Shown: positions 20,612 to 30,363 of the stretch, in pieces
Layout: the number at the start of each line of letters is the position of its first letter
Position numbering within the stretch: the stretch's first letter is position 1
Assembly: GCA_048213135.1 (NCBI GenBank)
Contig: PS015587.1
Span: forward strand, 5,105 to 35,877
DNA length: 30,773 nt
Source: Reclinomonas americana ATCC 50394
Taxonomy: Eukaryota; Jakobida; Jakobea; Jakobida
Direction: 5' to 3'
Made by a program: the position numbers and the translations under genes
Notes under the pieces: generated by a model
What the model saw: the letters and a program-made list of their open reading frames with translations, nothing else
Database searches by the model: none
Told to the model about the DNA's origin: nothing

Positions 20612-21864
20612 ATGCTCTCCGCGACCTCCTCTGCTGCCACTCAACAGAAGCCCACGCAGGTACGTGTGTGTGTGTGGTACGAGATAATACCCAGGAAGAG
20701 AAACGGCACTTTGACTTTTGCTCTCTCTCATTCTTTGCCAAGTCGACCAAACGCCGTGGAGGTCGAGATGCGCGACTTGTCCGCGAGGAAGAGGTGACAC
20801 ACACACAAGAGTGAGTGGGAGAGAGAGACTCACAATCACCGACCTGCAGGATCGCGTCTCTCTGCGCGCACCTCATCAGTCCGGCATCTTCAATCGAGGC
20901 AAGCGATCGACAGTTGTCCGCCCGTGCACAGGTTGACGGCTCTTTCGCGCACGACTGCTGCTGTTTCCCTCTCCCTCTCTCTCCACTGATGCAGCAGCGA
21001 TACAGAGATCTTTGACGAGCTGCTGCATCACCACAAGGGAGCTCCGGCATCGGAGCTGCTGTCGCCGCCTCCACCTCGCCAACAACAAAAGCCGGCAGTT
21101 GCACCAGTCGTCACCACGGCACAGGCGCCTCCCAAACCACCACCAGCACCCGTGCCACTGCCGGAGCCACGAAAGGCCAGTGCCATTGCGCATCCTGCAC
21201 TGTGGGTCGACGACGCGATTCATGTGCGCGCAGGGTCGCTGACGAGTTGCGTGGCCAGTTGTCGTCACCAAGCACTCTCGGAACCGACTGTTTCGTGTTG
21301 CAGGCGCACTGGATCGCATCGACGACGAGCTGGAAGCGTTGGCCATACGAACCGTGGCGCGTCTGGCGGCCGCCAAGCGTGGTGGCGTGTTGAGCCAGTC
21401 CGATCAGCTCCATCAGAGTGCCTCGCAGATCGCTGGCGATGTGTTGGGATCGTTGCAGAGCGTGGAGTCCAGCACGCAGGGCGAGGTGGACATGATGGAG
21501 CAGGAGCGTGAGCTGATGGATCGAGCGGTGCAGGTGACTGGAGCCGCCAGACAGACAATCTGCTGCTGCACGCAACATACTCACTGTTCCCCCGCAGCAT
21601 CTGCACCATTTGCAGAAGCGCGTGACGCAAACGCGACTGCAACGCGCCCACGAACACCACCGACGTGGACGAAGAGAGTCGGAAATGCCAGCAAGGGTGG
21701 CGACCACTGCCGCAGTTGATGACGACGAGCTCTTCAGTGAGCGACCACTGCACCTGTCGCCGTCGTCACCGAGTTCGCGGTCACAGAAGTGGCTCGCCTC
21801 GCTGTCCGAGTCGCCAGAGAGGAAACGACGACGAACCGAGGTCACGCGACGTGGCGGGCGGTGA
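20612..21864 (+). CDS. Hypothetical coiled-coil protein, function unknown
   Basis: The ATG at 20612 opens MLSATSSAATQQKPTQ. Exons: 20612-20659, 20743-20793, 20850 to about 20925, about 20995-21245, about 21330-21534, and about 21599-21864 ending TGA. The product is about 330 residues. It contains a basic N-terminal segment, a Pro/Gln-rich linker (SPPPPRQQQ, PPKPPPAPVPLPEP), a predicted coiled coil (RIDDELEALAIRTVARL through VDMMEQERELMDRAVQ) and a Ser/Arg-rich C-terminus (LSESPERKRRRTEVTRR) that could act as a nuclear localisation signal. One intron uses the GTTGCG donor (21246). I do not recognise the family. The exon 3/4 junction is uncertain because no strong donor fits the phase. Its stop is 30 bp from the stop of the convergent gene. 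Confidence 0.68.
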
Positions 21865-21894
21865 TCAATCTAAACAGTCTACGTTGTACACGAT

Positions 21895-24800
21895 TCATTC
21901 CGATGACACCTGCGGAGGGAGGGTTGAGAGGGAGAGGGATGAGGAACAGAGCGCTCGCGTTGGACTCACCACCAAAGAAAAAGCTGCCGATTGACAAGCC
22001 CTTGTTCTGAACTGCTCACGAGCGCATTGCTTGCTGTGTCGATTAACGGCAGCGGCGGCCTCCTTGGCCGTGACACCAGAACCTTGCATCATTACATCCT
22101 GAGCGAGAGGAACGATGAATGACATATTGTGCACGCAGACAGACTTGTGCTGCTCTCCCTGTCTCACTCACTCTCTCTCTCTCTCGCTTTCCCTCTCTCT
22201 CCCTCTCCTCAAGTCACCTTAATTAACCGCAAATGCAGCACGCTTTCGACGGCACTCAGGTGGCACAGACGACGAAATGCGTCCGTGGCCTCACTGAGCG
22301 CCCCCGAAGCCGTCTCCAGCGCCTCCCTTGACACTGATTCGCCACTTAATAGCGCTACAGCAGGGGAGTATGAGACGAGTGCGACGAGGACGGCAGTGGT
22401 GGAGACGAAGCTGCATCCTCACCGTCGGCATACAGTGCACGAGTCGAGGCAGTCGGCGCCGTGGTGCTACCACTCGACTGTGCCGTCTTTTCCACAAAAT
22501 CGCGAATGAGCCGCAAGTTGGCTTCGCGCTTGGTCGTCTTGGCCGCCAGATGCAGGCACGTGACAAAGTTGGCAATGCGCGGTGCCGTTCCCAGTTCCGC
22601 GGAGCCCACCTGTCGAATCTCCTCCAGGCACTCGTTGTACTGTTCGTGTTTTGTGAGCGAGAGAGACGAAAGAGACAACTTGGAGGAGTGAGCGTACCTC
22701 CTTTCCTGTTGTGTCCAAGTGTCTCGCCACGTACAACGTGAGAAAGAGGAGTGTGCGTGTCCAGAAGAGTAGCGTCCGTCGAACACCCTGCGATCGTGCA
22801 TCAGAAACATATGAAATCCCCACGCATCGCCTCCCCTCCCCCTTGTCGCACCTTGGCACGTGTAATCACGTGCAGATGGCGCACAGTGGCCGACCACTCG
22901 CACATTTCGTAGCAAACAAGGCCGGCGATCAAGTGCCACGTGAGTACCTCACAGTGCGGCTCGGCCTCGGTGCCGCCCTGCATCACTTGCAGGTCCTCTG
23001 GAAGGGGGAGCGGTGAGTGACAGACTTAAGTACTGGAGTGAGAGAGAGAAGATCTCTCTACCCTCTCCCTCTCCCTCTCCCTTATCTCCCTCTCCCTCTC
23101 TCACCGGCCAGTTCCCACGCCGCGCCAAGAACATCGCACGCCACATCGAAACGCAAAAATGAAGAGGCCGCCAGCGCCGCACGCTGCAGCAAGAGCCAAT
23201 GCAGGGTGCGCATTGCGGCAGCCCGCTGTGAGGCCACCGAGAGTGAGGAGTCGGCGCCCGTGCGCGCCAGGTGGTTCTGCAGATCAGCGATACCGCGACA
23301 CAAGTGTCGATCGGCCGTGACCGCACCTGCGGGGGGGGGGGGGGGGTGAGTATGAATGGAAAGTGGGGGACGGTCGGCACACGCAACTCTCCTCTGTTGC
23401 ATCGGTGTGCTGCAGCGCCGCGGCGGCCACCAATCCACAAATGACACCGCGCATCACCGTGGGAGCCGGTATCACGCCCGACATGTCCACTCGCCACTGT
23501 ATGAGCACCACAGCACGCTCCTCGACGTCGTTGGCCGACCGCAGTGCTTTCTGGCCGAGCTCGGCCAGACAACTCCACTCGCGCAGCATGGCATGGTGAA
23601 ACATGCACAGCACGGCGTACTGTGCTTTCAGTGCCGCGGCCATGAACTGTGCGGCGAAAGAGAAGGAGAGGTAAGCGATAAGCAGACACTCTTATAAATT
23701 GGAGGTGAGACGCGCACCGTGTCCGTGACGTGAGCGACGCCTGTGGTCTCACTCGCCGGCGTCGAGGCGACCAGACTGATCAGCTGCACGACCGCCGCCT
23801 CTGCATGTGCGCCCAGGTATGAGAGGAACATAAGGGAGGGGCTGCCACCGGGGGTAAAGCTGTGGCGCAACTGGCTCGCCCTCTTGCTCGCTTGACGCGC
23901 TCGGCACGACTGCCCTCGGCAATGTGCAGTTGAAAGAGGTCCAGTGCGGTGATGGCCTGGAGGTGAGACGGAGAGAGGGAGAGGGAGAGTCAACGGGAGA
24001 CAATCGTGGAATTAGCGAGTGGCCAAGGCGATGGAGACCAGCCATAACAAGCAACAAAAAACAACAAAGCGTGCGCGAGAGAGAAAGAGAGAGTCCTATG
24101 CGACAAAAGAAGATGCAAGATCACGCGTAAGAGATGAGAGAGAGAGAAGGGGGAGAGAAACCTCACGGAAGTGGCGAGTGCCAAGAAGGCGATACAGAAC
24201 GGCGATCACAAGTAAGATGAGAGTGACAACATCATATCTGCGCGTCTAGAGCAACTTCGTCGCAGGAAGAGGAACGGAACCAAAGAGCGACACAAGAACG
24301 ACGACAAGATACGCGAGAAAGAAGGCAATGTACAAAGAAGCAGAGACGACAGGGGAAGAGGAAAGAGAAAACAGAATACCCGCCTGTCCAGAGCAACTAA
24401 CAACACGTCACAGGAAGAGGAAAGGAACGAAAGAGCGACACAAGAACGACCACAGGGTACACGAGAGAGGGAAAGAGAAAAAGAGAGAGAGAGAGAGCTT
24501 GGGGATGAGACTGTCGGAGAGACAACTCAGGGGAAGGCGCGAGTGGCAAGAAGGCGGCACAGAACGACGATTACACGCAACACAGGGTGAGAAGACACGA
24601 GAGAGTGACTTAGAAAGAGAACGAGAGAGAGAGCGGTGTTGGTCATTGAGAGACAACTCATCAGAGGAGGCGAGTGGCAAAAGAAGGCAATGTACAAGGA
24701 AGCAGGGATAACCGAGGAAGAGGAAGGCCTGCGCATGCCCATTCGACAGACAACTCACCGCCAACACCGCCGACCCGCGACGCCCGACCGCAGCCTCACT

Positions 24801-25376
24801 GAAGCACTCATCGTGCACCGCGCGAAGCAAGTCAAACGATCGCACATCCTCGCCAGAAGTAGCAGCAGAAGCAGCAGCAGCACGCGACGAAGTCGCACTC
24901 TCATCGACCTCCATATCCTCCACTGATCGCTCTTTCATCAATGCACAAAAAAGGAGGGAAAATGATTGCGATGCAATGCAGACCATGCAAGGTCTCCAGA
25001 GAGCGTTTGAGAGCGACCACACGCGCGTGCACAACTCGCGCATATCGCAGACACTGTCGCCACTGATCGTCGACCTCTGCAGTTGTCGAGCTGTGCGTAC
25101 TGTGAGAGAGAGTTTGCCTCAAAGAGTCACACACTCTGTCGCGCGTTACCTCACACGCTGTTCACAAGTGTGCATCGCCTGCTGTGTTGACTCCATCACT
25201 TCTGCGATCTGTGTGTTGTATTCTGTGAGTGTGTGAGTTGCAGTGTGTCTTCTTCTCAGTGAGTGCGACGTGACTGTGGTGCGACCCGACATCACTGCCC
25301 ACTCAATGTCGGTGCCACACAGCAGCTGTGAGCACACAGTGTGCATGGTGGTGGAGGAGTCTTCATCGACCTCCAT
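21895..25376 (-). CDS. Helical-repeat (TPR-like) protein of about 607 residues, weakly MAU2/SCC4-like
   Basis: Phase-consistent exons: 25376-25275, 25208-25157, 25099-24984, 24929-24759, 23956-23872, 23800-23718, 23646-23388, 23326-23105, 22997-22852, 22787-22698, 22639-22423, 22354-22218, 22098-21970, 21909-21895 (a 15-nt last exon with TGA). The product is alpha-helical throughout, e.g. FMAAALKAQYAVLCMFHHAM and LYVARHLDTTGKEYNECL, and ends in an Ala-rich helix (GVTAKEAAAAVNRHSKQ). Length and spacing of HCEV...AGL...W..TVRHL recall MAU2 (613 residues in human), the TPR cohesin-loader subunit. TPR proteins resemble each other by chance, so this is a guess. The short acidic N-terminus (MEVDEDSS) and a second acidic stretch (VEDMEVDES) flank the first helices. 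The 802-bp intron 24758-23957 carries degenerate repeats. The gene is divergent from IFT46 and convergent with the coiled-coil gene. Confidence 0.72.
23331..23346 (-). repeat. Homopolymer C16 acting as polypyrimidine tract
   Basis: On the minus (sense) strand a run of 16 C is followed directly by GCAG and the exon starting at 23326. It is an extreme C-only version of the pyrimidine tract before a 3' splice site. The run is also prone to length error in sequencing, which would not affect the coding frame since it is intronic. Confidence 0.8.
24153..24758. repeat. Degenerate repeats inside the long intron, including copies of its 5' end
   Basis: Plus-strand copies of a ~58-bp unit, GAGAGACAACTCA followed within about 8 bases by GCGAGTGGCAAGAAGGC, lie near 24153, 24518 and 24648. 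The block GACAGACAACTCAC also sits at 24745-24758, where its complement is the actual donor GTGAGTTGTCTGTC. A second unit, AAGAGCGACACAAGAACGAC, occurs twice near 24280 and 24438. The intron appears to have grown by tandem duplication that included its own donor. Confidence 0.75.
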
Positions 25377-25600
25377 CTCTCAGAACGGACAGCGGGAAAT
25401 GATTGACGGGACTTTGATCGGACGCTGAAGCAAACCCCCTGCGGCCAGGCAGTTGTCTTTCGACTACAACAAGTACAACAGGTACATGTGAGATATCGAG
25501 TACGTGCGTGGATGGAGGGCGGTCCGTGGCAATAGCTGGATCGCGATCGAAGTCGACTTCGCGATATCGATATTCCCCTCGCGGTTCTCGACCTCGCTTT

Positions 25601-25652
25601 GGCCGTTACCCAAGACTGGATGTGTCTTGTAAGATCGCGGAAAACGCTATGC
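25601..25652 (+). repeat. Interspersed decayed repeat, copy 1
   Basis: The segment runs from GGCCGTTACCC to GATCGCGGAAAACGCTATGC. It matches copy 2 at about 80% by hand alignment over 51-52 bases, with the last 13 bases identical. In one frame it reads PRLDVSCKIAENAM. Confidence 0.65.
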
Positions 25653-25754
25653 CACCGATATGAACCTCACCAACAGCATGACAAGCTCTCTTTTGTTTCA
25701 ACCACACCACCAATGACGACGCCTCCACTTCACGGATCCGGACCCGGCTTTGCT

Positions 25755-25780
25755 ACAACAACAACAACAACAACAACAAC
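25755..25780 (+). repeat. (ACA)n trinucleotide microsatellite
   Basis: There are eight to nine perfect ACA units. It lies outside any supported gene. Confidence 0.9.
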
Positions 25781-25817
25781 TTTACTAATCCAAACAGCAA
25801 TTGTTTGCCTGCCTTAT

Positions 25818-25868
25818 GGCCTTTTCCCGAATTCGATATGCCGTGTACGATCGCAGAAAACGCTATGC
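25818..25868 (+). repeat. Interspersed decayed repeat, copy 2
   Basis: The segment runs from GGCCTTTTCCCGA to GATCGCAGAAAACGCTATGC, about 217 bp after copy 1. In the corresponding frame it reads PEFDMPCTIAENAM, parallel to copy 1. Retained peptide similarity hints that the unit was once coding. Confidence 0.65.
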
Positions 25869-26080
25869 GTCTTATGCAAGTGCGTCAAATCCACTGGTCA
25901 ACCACGCTTTTGCGGCGAAGATCGCAGTTCTCGACTTGTTCGGAGCTCCGAGAGCGAACACACACACACAAGGAACCTGCTGCTGCCTCAAGATTGGTGT
26001 ATGTGTTGATGTTTTGGATACGGTTGAAGATGGTCATCAAGACAGCTGTTGCTTGTTTGTTGGTGAATGATTTGTTGTAG

Positions 26081-26118
26081 CCCGATTTGCACGGGAAGAT
26101 CGCCGCAAACGCTGTGTC
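26081..26118 (+). repeat. Interspersed decayed repeat, copy 3 (most diverged)
   Basis: CCCGATTTGCACGGGAAGATCGCCGCAAACGCTGTGTC aligns with the right half of copies 1 and 2 and reads PDLHGKIAANAV in the same frame. The similarity is lower and this copy is less certain. Confidence 0.45.
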
Positions 26119-26465
26119 CGATCGCGAGCGAGCACGATATGCAGGGTACTTTGAGAGAAATAGAAGAGAAGGAACACAACGAACGGCCTGCATCGAGTAT
26201 TCACATGCGCTGCGTGTGACGGGATCAAGGTGCTCTGCAGGACTGCAGCACAGTATGTTCGAACCTCCTTCTCCCACTCACTCCCACTCACACACACGCA
26301 CACACAAAATGCGTTTCCTCCCGCCACACACCCAACGGCCAACGAACACGAAACGATGCGCGTGATGGACGCCACCGACACTGTCGGGTACACACGCAGC
26401 TCCCACTCAACACTCAAAGCAAGCACACAGCAGGTGTCTAGTGTGTGTGTGCGTGTGTGACAGTG

Positions 26466-27925
26466 ATGGAGTCACCGGGATCGCCACGTGGCGGCAACGG
26501 AATCAGCACAGTGCGTGTGGCGACATCACTCGCCTCCTCCTCCTCCACCGGACGCCCTCACCAGCAACAGCAGTCTCCTCCTCCGCTTCACAACCCTGCT
26601 GTTGCGCGTGTGCGCCACTCTCCGCCTGTGGCAGTGGCGCCACAACAACAACAACAACAGTCGCCGAGTGGAAGCAGTGTGCGCAGTGGTGTTGGCATGC
26701 CCGCGCGGCCATCGCCCTCTGCGAGCTCGGGTACCACCCAGAGAAGCACGCCGTCGTCGTTGTTGCCTGCGGCGGGGGGTGTGGGAGGTGTGTGGAGAGT
26801 GAGAGAGAGAGAGGGGCGAGTGTGTCACTTTGATCGTAGGCAAACACATTGATTGATGGAAACGATCGCTTGTTTCTCTCTCTCTCTCCCTCCCTCATAC
26901 ACGCTCAGTGGCACCCTCTCATTCCCATCCTGTCATTGACACGCTCACTCTCCTTCCTCTGCTTTTCACTCTCGTTCCTCCCTCCCTCGTGCCTTCTTCC
27001 TCCTTCCTTCGCCCTCCCCACTTTCCCTCGCATCGCTCTCCGTGCCTTTCGTCCTCCTTCCTTCGCCCTCCTCACCTTTCTCACTCCACTCCCCCACTTC
27101 TCTCGCATCGCACTATCTCGTCTCTCATCCCTCCTTCGCTCTCAATCGCCCTTGCTCCTTCCTTCGCTCTTCGTCCTCCTTCCATCATACTTCCTCCTCC
27201 TCCCTTCGCCCACACCTCCCTTCGCCCACACCTTCCTCTCTCAACTCCCTCTCCCTCCTCTCTCTCTCCCTCCTTCTTTCCTTCTTCTCCCATTCGTCTT
27301 CCTTTCCTTCTCTCTCCCTCCTTCTTCACTTTCCTTCGCCCTCCTTCTCCCCCACTTCTCTCACTTTTCACTCTCTCACTCTTTCATCCCTCCTTCGCTA
27401 TTCTTCTGCTTCCTTCTCCCTTCCTCACCATCCTTTCCTTGTCTCCCTCTCTCCTCCCTTTCCTTTACTCACCCCTTCTCCCTCTCCCTCCCCTCTCCTG
27501 GCAGTCAAACGACCTCTCTCCTCGCCCATGGTCTCCCGCACGAGCACCTCGGCACTGGCTTCGACCGCCATCAGCAAGCTTCCCGACGATGGCAGCGGGC
27601 TGGCGCAGCAAATGACCGACTTGTTTCGCTCGATTGAGCCCGGATCGCGCAGCGCCTTCCGTCCGCATTCTGTGGATCTCGCCGCGCCGCTAAAGCCGTT
27701 CATTCCGGTGTATATTCCGCATGTGGCCGATGCAGAGCGTTTCCTCATGGTGCGGAAAGGGAGGGATCGAGAAAGAGGAGAGAGAGAACGTGAGACGGGA
27801 AGTGACGCTGCTTGCTGGTTTCTGATGTGGTGTTCTTGTTTTCACGCAGGTATCGCGTCCGGATCGACAGCAGACCGACATTGGTCTCGCCGTCCTCGAT
27901 GAACAGTCCATGACTAATATTCACA
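26466..27925 (+). CDS. IFT46: Intraflagellar transport protein IFT46 homologue, 3' part lost in gap
   Basis: IFT46 is an IFT-B core subunit needed for anterograde transport in cilia and flagella. Exon 1 (26466-26787) encodes a disordered Ser/Pro/Gln-rich leader (MESPGSPRGG..., polyQ runs), typical of variable IFT46 N-termini. Exon 2 (27505-27749) contains LDLAA-like DLAAPLKPFIPVYIPHVAD, matching the IFT46 signature FIP.YIP.V.D. Exon 3 (27850 to about 27925) continues VSRPDRQQTDIGLAVLDEQS, matching human VPRPDGKPDNLGLLVLDEPS. The next residues of the family (about 180, including the conserved C-terminal helices) are not present before the 866-bp gap and are presumably inside it. Intron 1 (26788-27504) is a 700-bp pyrimidine-rich stretch. 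The listed end is the last exon seen, not the true gene end. Confidence 0.87.
26880..27500 (+). repeat. Long pyrimidine-rich intron (CTCCTTC-type low complexity)
   Basis: About 620 bp of CTTCC/CTCCCT-rich sequence separates IFT46 exons 1 and 2 and ends CTCTCCTGGCAG. Recurring blocks such as CCTCCTTCCTTCGCCCTCC show expansion by local duplication. Long open frames on both strands (Ser/Leu/Pro-rich or Arg/Glu/Gly-rich) are composition artefacts. Confidence 0.85.
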
Positions 27926-28265
27926 GTGGACAGAGTTGCGTCTCTCTTGTTTCTCGTGGCATTTCGTAATTCGCATACACTGCCTTGTCTTGCACACTCT
28001 CATTCCGACAGCGCTCTTGCTCTGCTCCTTCGCCCCCACTCCGTTTTGTCTCTGTCTATCTCACCCTCATGCATGTCTTCTTCATTTCCTTGCCTCCGTT
28101 TGTCTGATCATATCTGTCTGTCTCTCTCCCTCCCTCTCCCTCTCCCTCCCTCTCCCTCCCTCTGCCTTTTGCTCTTTTTTTCCCATCCCTCTCCCTCCCC
28201 CATCCCTCTCCCTCCCTCTCCCCTCCCTCCCCCTCACCTTCCCCTCTTTCCCCCTCCCCCCTCTC
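27926..28265 (+). other. Pyrimidine-rich intronic sequence after IFT46 exon 3
   Basis: After the donor near 27926 the sequence drifts into CTCCCTCCCTCTCCC repeats and then the gap. I see no exon here. The compositional shift is the same as in IFT46 intron 1. Confidence 0.6.
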
Positions 28266-29131
28266 NNNNNNNNNNNNNNNNNNNNNNNNNNNNNNNNNNN
28301 NNNNNNNNNNNNNNNNNNNNNNNNNNNNNNNNNNNNNNNNNNNNNNNNNNNNNNNNNNNNNNNNNNNNNNNNNNNNNNNNNNNNNNNNNNNNNNNNNNNN
28401 NNNNNNNNNNNNNNNNNNNNNNNNNNNNNNNNNNNNNNNNNNNNNNNNNNNNNNNNNNNNNNNNNNNNNNNNNNNNNNNNNNNNNNNNNNNNNNNNNNNN
28501 NNNNNNNNNNNNNNNNNNNNNNNNNNNNNNNNNNNNNNNNNNNNNNNNNNNNNNNNNNNNNNNNNNNNNNNNNNNNNNNNNNNNNNNNNNNNNNNNNNNN
28601 NNNNNNNNNNNNNNNNNNNNNNNNNNNNNNNNNNNNNNNNNNNNNNNNNNNNNNNNNNNNNNNNNNNNNNNNNNNNNNNNNNNNNNNNNNNNNNNNNNNN
28701 NNNNNNNNNNNNNNNNNNNNNNNNNNNNNNNNNNNNNNNNNNNNNNNNNNNNNNNNNNNNNNNNNNNNNNNNNNNNNNNNNNNNNNNNNNNNNNNNNNNN
28801 NNNNNNNNNNNNNNNNNNNNNNNNNNNNNNNNNNNNNNNNNNNNNNNNNNNNNNNNNNNNNNNNNNNNNNNNNNNNNNNNNNNNNNNNNNNNNNNNNNNN
28901 NNNNNNNNNNNNNNNNNNNNNNNNNNNNNNNNNNNNNNNNNNNNNNNNNNNNNNNNNNNNNNNNNNNNNNNNNNNNNNNNNNNNNNNNNNNNNNNNNNNN
29001 NNNNNNNNNNNNNNNNNNNNNNNNNNNNNNNNNNNNNNNNNNNNNNNNNNNNNNNNNNNNNNNNNNNNNNNNNNNNNNNNNNNNNNNNNNNNNNNNNNNN
29101 NNNNNNNNNNNNNNNNNNNNNNNNNNNNNNN
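28266..29131. other. Assembly gap (866 N)
   Basis: The gap is flanked on both sides by CT-rich repeats. It probably hides the C-terminal exons of IFT46 and possibly the start of the next gene. Gap size may be an estimate. Confidence 0.98.
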
Positions 29132-29145
29132 CAATTACGGTCACT

Positions 29146-29184
<39 letters not shown>

Positions 29185-29623
29185 CCTCCCTCCCTCCTGT
29201 CTCATTTTGTTTTCTCTTGGATTTGTCTTCGTGTTTTTTTCGCTTGATGTCCTCCTCACCTGTGTTCTCCTTGATATCGTTCTCGTCCGCCTCTACTCTT
29301 TCTTCTCCTTGTCCCCTCACTCGTTCTCGTGCCTGTTGTCCTTGTCACCCGTGACCCGTTGCAGGTTCTCTTGTTGTCGCTGCTGTCTCTATCTCCCCTC
29401 ATCCTTTCTCCCTTACGCTCTCCTCCTCTCCATCTCCTCCTCATCTCTCTCTTGGCTGTTGATTGTCATCTTTGATCTGCTTCTGGTTCTCTTTTCTTCG
29501 CTGTTGTCTCTCTCTTTCCCTCACCCCCTTATCCTTTCAGTCGCCTTTCCTCACCGTTTCTCTCTTCTCTTTTCCCTCTCGTTTCCCTTCCTCACCTTTC
29601 CCCTCCCCGTTCCCATTTCACAG
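29132..29623 (+). other. Pyrimidine-rich non-coding stretch before a coiled-coil exon
   Basis: The stretch contains (CT)n, CTCCC and TTCTC repeats and ends CCATTTCACAG, a good 3' splice site for the exon at 29624. No domain is recognisable in the long open frame that crosses it and the neighbouring N-runs. Confidence 0.6.
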
Positions 29624-29934
29624 CCGCCGTCTGGAATCTGCACGAGGCAAATCCTCCAAGCTGTCACCGAAAGGCCGTGGCGATCAAGTGGAGACCGAGA
29701 CCACATGGTCGACCACTGGCAACACCGAGGGCGCTCTGACGAGTGTGTCAGAGCTGGACGAAGACGCACGCATCAAGGCATTGCTGGACAAGGAGCTGGC
29801 CAAGTGGAGGGAGCACCTCGACTCGGAACGCGAGGCACGCAAACAGTTAGAGGAGTTGCGTGGCGAGAATGGAGCAAAGTGGTCGCCGAAAAGCATAACT
29901 CATTTCTTTTTGGCTGTGCAGGAGCAAGCGCCGA
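29624..29934 (+). CDS. Partial coiled-coil protein, internal exons
   Basis: After the acceptor CATTTCACAG the frame reads RRLESARGKSSKLSP, then a Thr/Ser-rich stretch, then a charged heptad-type helix (DEDARIKALLDKELAKWREH, followed by SEREARKQLEELRGEN). Two donors, a GTTGCG at 29855 and a GTGGTC at 29879, both keep frame with the next acceptor GGCTGTGCAG (29921). They would give variants differing by eight residues. The following exon begins at 29922 and runs into the gap. IFT46 does not contain this sequence in other organisms, so this is probably a separate gene whose start lies in the 866-bp gap. The family is unknown. Confidence 0.55.
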
Positions 29935-30363
29935 NNNNNNNNNNNNNNNNNNNNNNNNNNNNNNNNNNNNNNNNNNNNNNNNNNNNNNNNNNNNNNNNNN
30001 NNNNNNNNNNNNNNNNNNNNNNNNNNNNNNNNNNNNNNNNNNNNNNNNNNNNNNNNNNNNNNNNNNNNNNNNNNNNNNNNNNNNNNNNNNNNNNNNNNNN
30101 NNNNNNNNNNNNNNNNNNNNNNNNNNNNNNNNNNNNNNNNNNNNNNNNNNNNNNNNNNNNNNNNNNNNNNNNNNNNNNNNNNNNNNNNNNNNNNNNNNNN
30201 NNNNNNNNNNNNNNNNNNNNNNNNNNNNNNNNNNNNNNNNNNNNNNNNNNNNNNNNNNNNNNNNNNNNNNNNNNNNNNNNNNNNNNNNNNNNNNNNNNNN
30301 NNNNNNNNNNNNNNNNNNNNNNNNNNNNNNNNNNNNNNNNNNNNNNNNNNNNNNNNNNNNNNN
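29935..30363. other. Assembly gap (429 N)
   Basis: The gap lies between a plus-strand coiled-coil exon and minus-strand coiled-coil exons, so the junction and relative orientation of the flanks cannot be verified from sequence. Confidence 0.98.

Larger units (their letters stand above)
25377..26465. other. Divergent intergenic region with decayed interspersed repeats
   Basis: About 1.09 kb separates the helical-repeat gene (leftward) from IFT46 (rightward). It has a more even base composition than the genes. It contains three related segments (25601-25652, 25818-25868, 26081-26118), an (ACA)n run and no intact gene. Open frames here are short and in shifting phase. Presumably both promoters lie at its edges. 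Confidence 0.55.

Noticed and set aside
27081-27371. Minus-strand Arg/Glu/Gly-rich open frame
   Set aside because: It is antisense to the pyrimidine-rich IFT46 intron. Composition alone keeps the frame open.
29624-29934. Reading the coiled-coil exon as the C-terminus of IFT46
   Set aside because: Known IFT46 C-termini are not of this charged coiled-coil type, and the expected residues after VLDEQS do not appear. It is more likely a separate gene.
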